Of a DNA stretch of 20,354 bases, positions 16,107 through 20,354 are shown in pieces. Origin of the DNA: JBNJEM01 sp051745935 (lineage in GTDB: Bacteria; Planctomycetota; Planctomycetia; Pirellulales; Pirellulaceae); the NCBI GenBank assembly GCA_051745935.1, contig JBNJEM010000062.1:1-20354 (forward strand), given 5' to 3'. How positions within the stretch are numbered: position 1 is the stretch's first letter; each line of letters opens with the position of its first letter. The notes under the pieces were generated by a model, which was given only the letters and a program-made list of their open reading frames with translations, was not told the origin of the DNA and ran no database searches. The position numbers and the translations under genes are program-made.

Positions 16107-16907
16107 ATGTATGAAACACATTGGGGATTGCAAGAATCGCCCTTTCGCGGCCAGACGGACGCTCGCCATTTCTATTGCAGTCCGAGCCATGAAGAAGCGC
16201 TCGCCCGGTTGGAGTTCTTGATCGAGAACCGGCGGCGGTTGGGATTGGTGGTTGGGTTGCCCGGCAGCGGGAAGACCATGTTGTTGAAGGTGCTAGCTCG
16301 TCGGTTGAGCACGCATGGGGGGCCGGTGGCGATGGTCAACCTACTGTCACTTGATGCTTACACCATGCTCTGGGAGCTGGCCACCCAGCTGGGGTGTCAT
16401 CCCCCTCGGCGTCAGGCATCGTTCCAGCTATGGCAGAGCATCACGGATTGCATGACCGCGAATCGTTACCAGCGGCTCTCGACCGTCATTCTGCTCGACG
16501 ACGTGGATGAAGCGACGCCCGAGGTGTTGACTCACCTGGTGCGTCTGGTCCGGCATGAGCCTTCTGCTGAATCGAGCTTGACCATCGTGTTGGCGGCGGA
16601 TTCTCGAGCGGAGACGTGCTTGGGACGCAGGATTCTGGAACTCGTCGAACTGAGAAGTGAGCTTGAATGTTGGGCGCCGGACGACACGATAAGTTACTTG
16701 CGCGGCAGCCTTCAAAGAGCCGGTACCACTCGCCCCGTGTTTGCCGAGGATGCCGCTTCTCGCCTCCACGAGCTAACGCGAGGCGTACCGCGCCAAGTGA
16801 GCAATTTAGCTGAGATGGCGCTGGTGGCCGGGGCGGGGCGGCATCTGGAGCAAATCGACGCCGACACGGTCGAATCGGCTTACAATGAGTTGGTGCTGGG
16901 CCATTGA
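16107..16907 (+). CDS. ExeA/GspA-like AAA+ ATPase
   Basis: A 266-residue AAA+ ATPase of the ExeA/GspA type. The opening MYETHWGLQESPF and HFYCSPSHEEALARL are the hallmark N-terminus of this group. Walker A is GLPGSGKT (50-57) and Walker B VILLDD (127-132), both intact. A RGVPRQVSNLAEMAL segment corresponds to the lid helices. In type II secretion, ExeA works with ExeB to place the secretin in peptidoglycan. Relatives also serve as transposition-related ATPases (TniB/MuB-like), and this short form without a peptidoglycan-binding domain could be either. I chose the ATG at 16107 over the GTG at 16089 because AAGGA lies 9 nt upstream and the family motif starts here. A small palindrome follows its stop. 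Confidence 0.87.
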   Translation: MYETHWGLQESPFRGQTDARHFYCSPSHEEALARLEFLIENRRRLGLVVGLPGSGKTMLLKVLARRLSTHGGPVAMVNLLSLDAYTMLWELATQLGCHPPRRQASFQLWQSITDCMTANRYQRLSTVILLDDVDEATPEVLTHLVRLVRHEPSAESSLTIVLAADSRAETCLGRRILELVELRSELECWAPDDTISYLRGSLQRAGTTRPVFAEDAASRLHELTRGVPRQVSNLAEMALVAGAGRHLEQIDADTVESAYNELVLGH

Positions 16908-16929
16908 AGTAATGGGATTACTGACACCT
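16908..16929 (+). terminator. Possible weak terminator after the ATPase gene
   Basis: AGTAAT-GGG-ATTACT is a perfect 6-bp stem starting one base after the stop codon, followed by GACACC and a short run of four T. It is AT-rich and short, so it would be weak. It separates the ATPase gene from the higBA promoter. Confidence 0.3.
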
Positions 16930-16955
16930 TTTCCGCTTCCGTCCACTTCTCTCTC

Positions 16956-16985
16956 TTGACGGATGTCACATTTTGTGACTATATT
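16956..16985 (+). promoter_or_regulatory. higBA promoter with palindromic operator
   Basis: TTGACG (16956-16961) and TATATT (16980-16985) form a good sigma-70-type -35/-10 pair with an 18-nt spacer. The last 15 nt of the spacer are a perfect inverted repeat, GTCACA-TTT-TGTGAC (16965-16979). HigA-type antitoxins bind palindromes at their own promoter, so this placement would let HigA block RNA polymerase. The transcript would start roughly 20 nt before the higB ATG. Confidence 0.7.
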
Positions 16986-17012
16986 GTAGGGGAAAGTGGC
17001 GTAGAGGGAGCC

Positions 17013-17318
17013 ATGCACATCATCGCTCGACCGGCAATTGAGCAAGGAAAACGACGCCACCCTCAATGTGGCAGATGGCTCGACAACTGGTGGCGGACGG
17101 CGAGTCAAGCTGTTTGGCGAAACCTTCACGACGTCCGGGTGGATTATCCCTCGGCCGACCAGGTCGGCAGGTGTCTCGTCTTCGACGCACCGGGCGCGCG
17201 GCGGCTGATCTGCAACGTTCACTACGCAGGTGACGCGCGGCAGGGTACGCTGTACGTCCGGCAGTTTCTGACGCACGCCGAATACGACCGGGATGACTGG
17301 AAGGATTTCTGCTGCTAA
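17013..17318 (+). CDS. higB: HigB-family type II toxin (mRNA interferase)
   Basis: A 101-residue RelE-fold toxin of the HigB family, expected to cleave mRNA on the ribosome when freed from HigA. Family features are visible along its length: MHIIARPAI at the start, VRVDYPSADQVGRCLVFDA near the middle, then RRLICNVHY, TLYVRQFLTHAEYDR and a WKDFCC end. The frame is open to 16956, but that would place the promoter inside the gene. The ATG at 17013 has GAGGGAG just upstream and gives the normal family length. The toxin gene precedes the antitoxin, the usual higBA order, and higA starts 10 nt after its stop. The second partner is complete, so the module looks functional. Confidence 0.93.
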   Translation: MHIIARPAIEQGKRRHPQCGRWLDNWWRTASQAVWRNLHDVRVDYPSADQVGRCLVFDAPGARRLICNVHYAGDARQGTLYVRQFLTHAEYDRDDWKDFCC

Positions 17319-17328
17319 CAGAGGAAGC

Positions 17329-17727
17329 ATGATGTCCACAACTTACGAAGCGTTGCTTCAGGAATTCGTCCCTCGTCCGATTACATCGGCACGAAGCTAT
17401 CAGCGGACCTTGAAGCAAATCGACGGTTTGATCCGGAAAGCCCGTCGAAGCCGAGCCGAGGAGGATCTGCTGGAGCTGCTGGCGACGCTTGTCGAACAGT
17501 ACGAGATCCGACAGGGCTACTTGAATCCCGTTTTGTCCCCGCGCGATCGGCTTGCCGGATTGATCGAAGCGCGGCAACTCACACAAACCCAATTGTCTCG
17601 CGGTTCCCGCGTGCCACGCACAACCGTCAACGAGATCCTTCGCGGCAAACGCGGCATCAGCAAAGCAAATGCCGTGCGGTTCGCGACCTTTTTTGGCATG
17701 CGGACGGAGGAGTTCATCGCGGAATGA
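17329..17727 (+). CDS. higA: HigA-family antitoxin with Xre-type HTH
   Basis: A 132-residue antitoxin. The N-terminal helical part (about 1-70) should wrap HigB, and residues about 74-130 hold a Cro/Xre helix-turn-helix: RDRLAGLIEARQLTQTQLS, then VPRTTVNEILRGKRGISKANAVRFATFFG. It would neutralise HigB by contact and repress the operon by binding the palindrome at 16965-16979. Two adjacent ATGs (17329 and 17332) are both plausible; GAGGAAG at 17321-17327 precedes them, and the spacing favours the second slightly. It directly follows higB. Confidence 0.92.
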   Translation: MMSTTYEALLQEFVPRPITSARSYQRTLKQIDGLIRKARRSRAEEDLLELLATLVEQYEIRQGYLNPVLSPRDRLAGLIEARQLTQTQLSRGSRVPRTTVNEILRGKRGISKANAVRFATFFGMRTEEFIAE

Positions 17728-17949
17728 CTCGGGTTAGGCGAGCGAGGTTACGTTGCCAGCCGCGGGTCGGCTTAACGCAGTTCGATGGCGTCCGCGTCGC
17801 GCTCATCTTGGGCCCTGCTGCTGCTTCACGGCTTCCCCTTTTTCTGACTGGAATCAAACGGAGACAGATAAAACGCAACCCAAGGCGAGCGTCCAACTTT
17901 CAAACCCAATGGTGCCCGATCCTTTACCCTAACGTTGCAAACAGTATAT

Positions 17950-18094
17950 GTAGGACGGGTCTCCAGGCCCGTCTTTTCAAGTACGAAATCGTACTTGATC
18001 TGGTGTCCGCGGATCTCACGAAATGTCAGATCTTCAAACAACCGCAAAAAGACATTTATGCGCTGTAAAAGACGGGCCTGGAGACCCGTCCTAC
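17950..18094. repeat. 28-bp perfect inverted repeats (REP-like pair)
   Basis: Positions 17950-17977 and 18067-18094 are perfect 28-bp inverted copies, 89 bp apart. Each arm contains its own small stem (GACGGG/CCCGTC), the structure of a REP element. Two REPs in opposite orientation form a REP doublet (BIME-like). Immediately inside the left arm is a further 22-nt perfect palindrome (17977-17998, arms TCAAGTACGA, loop AA). Confidence 0.88.
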
Positions 18095-18108
18095 GCCGTC
18101 TTTATGCA

Positions 18109-18123
18109 ACCCCAGCCTGGGGT
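18109..18123. repeat. Short GC-rich palindrome
   Basis: ACCCCAG-C-CTGGGGT is a perfect 7-bp inverted repeat with a one-base centre, 14 bp outside the right REP-like arm. It appears to be another unit of the same repeat mosaic. Confidence 0.7.
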
Positions 18124-18301
18124 GAGGAAAAACTCCAAGTCGTTGCCATCCATATTGTTGCGCCGTTCGCCTTGCTGCCGCAGGGACGAAAGGACCTAAG
18201 CGAAGAGGGTGGGTGCGATCAGGCTTGAAACGGAAGCGATCCGGTTTCTTCCCTTTCCTTCTTTCTGACCCCTTTTTCCCTCGAGATAGGAGAGTGGTGA
18301 A

Positions 18302-18631
18302 ATGACACAAGCGGAGATTCAGGAAGCGTTGGATGAAATGGTGGAGCGGATCGTGGCGCGTTTTCAACCCGACAGGATCATTCTGTTCGGCTCCTACGCC
18401 AAGGGCCAGCCCACAAGTGACAGTGACCTCGACTTTCTCATCGTAATGCCGGTCGAGGGTTCCCGCCGGCAGAAGGCCAATGAAATTGATCTGGCCTTGG
18501 CCGACCGTGCCATGCCCATCGATCTGATCGTACTGACGCCCGAGCAATTCGAGCGGGAGAAGGATTTGATTGGCACGATAGTGTGCGAGGCTGCGCGGGA
18601 AGGAAGGGTGATCTATGAACGAGCAGCCTGA
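18302..18631 (+). CDS. MNT-type nucleotidyltransferase (antitoxin)
   Basis: A 109-residue minimal nucleotidyltransferase. GSYAKG at 30-35 and SDLDFLIV at 41-48 supply the glycine-serine motif and the two catalytic acids Asp42 and Asp44; Asp74 (PIDLIVLT) is the third. In MNT/HEPN toxin-antitoxin pairs, such as MntA-HepT, this enzyme inactivates the HEPN RNase by transferring AMP to it. AGGAG lies 9 nt upstream of the ATG. The next gene overlaps its 3' end by 17 nt, the usual arrangement. All catalytic residues are intact, yet the partner is broken by a stop codon, so the gene may be an orphan. Confidence 0.93.
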   Translation: MTQAEIQEALDEMVERIVARFQPDRIILFGSYAKGQPTSDSDLDFLIVMPVEGSRRQKANEIDLALADRAMPIDLIVLTPEQFEREKDLIGTIVCEAAREGRVIYERAA

Positions 18632-19028
18632 GAGCCATGCTGCAATCCGCGGTTGGGTAGCGAAGGCCGAGCATGACCTTCGCAACGCGGAATACGTGTT
18701 GACGCTCACGGAGGCCTGCCCGACCGATACCGTCTGCTTTCACTCCCAGCAGTGCGCCGAGAAGTATCTTAAGGCGCTGCTGGTGTAGCATGGCATCGCG
18801 TTCTCGAGGACACATGACCTGGTGGTGCTGTTCAATCTCGTCCCGGGCAACCGCGGGCTGGGTCTTCGCGTGGAACATGTGCAGCCGCTAAATCGCTATT
18901 CGGTTGAGGCTCGCTATCCGGGAGATTGGGACCCCATCGATATGCGGGAAGCGTCCGAGGCGGTGAAGATGGCCCAAGGCGTTCGAGAGGCGGTCAGAAG
19001 GGTGTTGCCGAGGGAGGCCCTGACCTGA
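18615..19028 (+). pseudogene. HEPN-domain toxin gene interrupted by an in-frame TAG
   Basis: Read from the ATG at 18615, the frame encodes a 137-codon HEPN-domain protein (PF05168 type) except for a TAG at 18786-18788, codon 58. Before the stop: WVAKAEHDLRNAEYVL and CFHSQQCAEKYLKALLV. After it: HGIAFSRTHDLVVLFNL and a final helix ending in RVLPREALT. This joins the canonical HEPN motifs QQxxEKxLKALL and THDL in one frame, so a single base change (for example from CAG, TGG or TAC) is the simplest cause. The product would be the expected RNase toxin paired with the MNT gene, which it overlaps by 17 nt. A sequencing error is possible. The GTG at 18822 could restart only a fragment. Confidence 0.88.
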
Positions 19029-19412
19029 ACACGCTGACGGCGCTATACCACCTGGTCACCGGCGGCGCGAAGGCGTCGGAGTATCCGGGCGTGGCGGAAC
19101 TCGTCGGCAGCGGGCCGGAACCAGACAGTCTGATTTTCCGTCTTTTCAATCATGCTCCGTGCTACTAACGCCCAAGATCGTCGGGCACGCGCATCCATCC
19201 TGGCGGCGACGCGGCAATCCGCCAGATTCCCGGCGGCTGCGGCACGAGTTAATCGAATCTGTTACAATGGAATGGTTATTTGTAACACGCTAACCATCCG
19301 AAGTGGGCCGGGACCGTGAAGCAACGGTTTGCAATGCTTCCGGGGTGACCCGCAGTCGGTCCCTCACTGGCAAACTCGATACTTTCTGTCCTACGTTCTG
19401 GAGCGAAATACA
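19029..19412. other. Spacer upstream of the aldo/keto reductase
   Basis: About 380 bp. A forward frame ending at 19168 continues past the HEPN stop with coding-like codon use (LTALYHLVTGG, DSLIFRLFNHAPCY) but has no recognisable domain; it may be the tail of a lost gene. An inverted repeat (19260-19287) precedes the reductase gene. Confidence 0.45.
19260..19295. promoter_or_regulatory. Inverted repeat upstream of the aldo/keto reductase
   Basis: TGTTACA (19260-19266) and TGTAACA (19281-19287) are perfect inverted copies with centres 21 nt apart, about two turns of DNA helix, and GGTTA/TAACC (19274-19278/19291-19295) overlaps them. The spacing suits an operator on one DNA face. It sits about 120 nt before the reductase start. 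Confidence 0.35.
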
Positions 19413-20354
19413 ATGCGAGATCCCAAACCATCGTGCCCGCCGCGGCGGATCACCTCTCGGAAGACGGATAAAGAACAATTGGTGCGTTCGCGGCGTGATT
19501 TTTTGAAGCGGGCGGCTTCACTCTCGGCGGCTGGGTTGTTCGCCCCCAGCGCGCTGGCTGCCACCAGTGTCCCGGCGGCCCGTACGGCCGCGGACCAAGT
19601 ACCGTTGGGGGAGACCGGTCTCAAGATCAGCCGCCTTGGGTTCGGCACCGGAAGCCGGAGCGGGCGAGTGCAAAAGGCTTTGGGGCAGCGGGTTTTCAAC
19701 GATCTGATTCGTTATGGTTACGATCGTGGCTTGACCTATATTGACTGCTCCGAAGGCTATCAGACTTTTGAATGGATTGGCGAAGCCATTAAAAAGCTGC
19801 CGCGGGAAGAACTCTTTTTGCAGTCGAAGATTGGTGGTCGGCCCGAAAATGTGCTGAAGGTCATCGATCACCACCGCCAGGTGTACAACACCGACTATGT
19901 CGACAGCATGTTGATTCACTGCATGGTCAAGGAAGATTGGACGGACCAATGGAAGCGAATCATGGACGGTTTTGACGAGGCAAAAGAGAGGAAGTGGATT
20001 CGCGCCAAAGGGGTTTCGTGTCACAGCTTGCCGGCCTTGCGCGACGCGGCGGCGTCCGACTGGCCGGAAGTCCATTTGGTGCGAGTCAATCCGCAGGGCA
20101 AGCACATCGACGGTCCCGCGCAAACGTGGAACAAGCCAGGCGGCGACATCAAGCCGGTGATGGAACAGATCCGGACGATGAATGCCAAAGGGCGCGGCGT
20201 GATCGGAATGAAGATTATTGGCAATGGTGACTTCGTCGACGCGAAGGATCGCAGGAACTCCGTTCGCTTCGCCATGGCTCACGATGAGATTAACGCCGTT
20301 GTCATCGGATTCAAGAACCGGAAAGAAATCGACGAGGCTATCGGGCGCATCAAT
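19413..20354 (+). CDS. Tat-exported aldo/keto reductase, C-terminus cut
   Basis: The first 314 residues of an aldo/keto reductase that continues beyond the window. Residues 26-32 (SRRDFLK) followed by a hydrophobic stretch to about residue 50 (APSALAA) form a twin-arginine signal, so the enzyme is folded with cofactor and exported. The catalytic tetrad of the AKR superfamily is present: Asp111 (YIDCS), Tyr116 (EGY), Lys139 (SKIG) and His169 (LIHC). GMKIIG and AVVIGF belong to the NAD(P)-binding end of the barrel. GGAG lies 9 nt before the ATG. Tat-exported reductases of this kind are frequent in planctomycetes and often act in sugar or oxidised-metabolite conversion, but the substrate cannot be told. 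A reverse-strand frame at 19518-20282 is its shadow. Confidence 0.92.
   Translation, partial: MRDPKPSCPPRRITSRKTDKEQLVRSRRDFLKRAASLSAAGLFAPSALAATSVPAARTAADQVPLGETGLKISRLGFGTGSRSGRVQKALGQRVFNDLIRYGYDRGLTYIDCSEGYQTFEWIGEAIKKLPREELFLQSKIGGRPENVLKVIDHHRQVYNTDYVDSMLIHCMVKEDWTDQWKRIMDGFDEAKERKWIRAKGVSCHSLPALRDAAASDWPEVHLVRVNPQGKHIDGPAQTWNKPGGDIKPVMEQIRTMNAKGRGVIGMKIIGNGDFVDAKDRRNSVRFAMAHDEINAVVIGFKNRKEIDEAIGRIN

Larger units (their letters stand above)
17728..18301. other. Repeat-rich spacer between two toxin-antitoxin modules
   Basis: About 570 bp filled with palindromic elements (17950-18123) and no supported gene. The reverse frame 17826-18047 crosses two of the repeats and has no domain. Reverse frame 18056-18709 is a shadow of the MNT gene. 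TAGGAG-like sequence at the right edge serves the MNT start. Confidence 0.55.

Noticed and set aside
17020..17592. Reverse frame of 190 residues
   Set aside because: It is antisense to higB and higA, both of which match their families over full length.
17826..18047. Reverse frame of 73 residues inside the REP-like region
   Set aside because: It crosses the left REP arm and the 22-nt palindrome and has no recognisable domain; I saw no RAYT signature.
19518..20282. Long reverse-strand frame (254 residues)
   Set aside because: It lies wholly opposite the aldo/keto reductase, whose catalytic tetrad and Tat signal are clear; the reverse translation has no domain.
1..20354. tRNA, rRNA, tmRNA, RNase P or SRP RNA genes
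   Set aside because: I looked for their conserved cores by eye and found none; an automated covariance scan would be decisive.

Overview
The window looks like chromosomal DNA of a member of the Planctomycetota, possibly a Pirellulales relative. This is inferred from gene style, not a database match. The clues are moderately GC-rich sequence with long spacers, a zinc-ribbon/GYF/TM2 membrane protein, a PilT ATPase next to a membrane-tethered GspE-like relative, a Tat-exported aldo/keto reductase, large secreted proteins, many starts without a clear Shine-Dalgarno site, and REP-like intergenic repeats.

Layout. 1-515: no credible gene, but an exact 83-bp direct repeat. 516-1103 (-): zinc-ribbon/GYF/TM2 protein. 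1104-1738: gene-poor GC-rich stretch with a terminator-like hairpin. 1739-6893 (+): tightly packed set of hisF, a PilT-type ATPase, a membrane-anchored GspE/PilB-like protein with ruined nucleotide-binding motifs, a CvpA-family membrane protein and a DUF4190-like membrane protein. Genes overlap, abut or lie 10 nt apart, so they are probably co-transcribed. 6894-7600: spacer with an inverted-repeat element and a dispersed repeat. 7601-8749 (-): CaCA-family Ca2+/Na+ antiporter. 9232-11031 (-): secreted zincin metalloprotease. 11404-14058 (-): very large exported protein with a glycoside-hydrolase-like layout. 14461-15186 (-): rsmE. 15187-16106: spacer with a second copy of the dispersed repeat. 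16107-16907 (+): ExeA/GspA-like AAA ATPase. 17013-17727 (+): HigB/HigA toxin-antitoxin pair with a visible promoter and a palindrome in its spacer. 17728-18301: mosaic of REP-like palindromes. 18302-19028 (+): MNT nucleotidyltransferase and a HEPN partner broken by one in-frame TAG. 19413-20354 (+): Tat-exported aldo/keto reductase cut by the window edge.

How the genes may work together. The most unusual block is 2518-6893. An apparently active PilT ATPase is translationally linked to a GspE-like protein that has lost the Walker A lysine, the Walker B glutamate and the His-box histidine but kept the zinc-binding cysteines and gained N-terminal membrane segments. Two small multi-pass proteins follow. 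This suggests a lineage-specific envelope machine in which one ATPase paralogue became a membrane scaffold. The 16956-19028 region is a small toxin-antitoxin island, one module intact-looking and one decaying, separated by repeats. The remaining genes look like independent transcription units.
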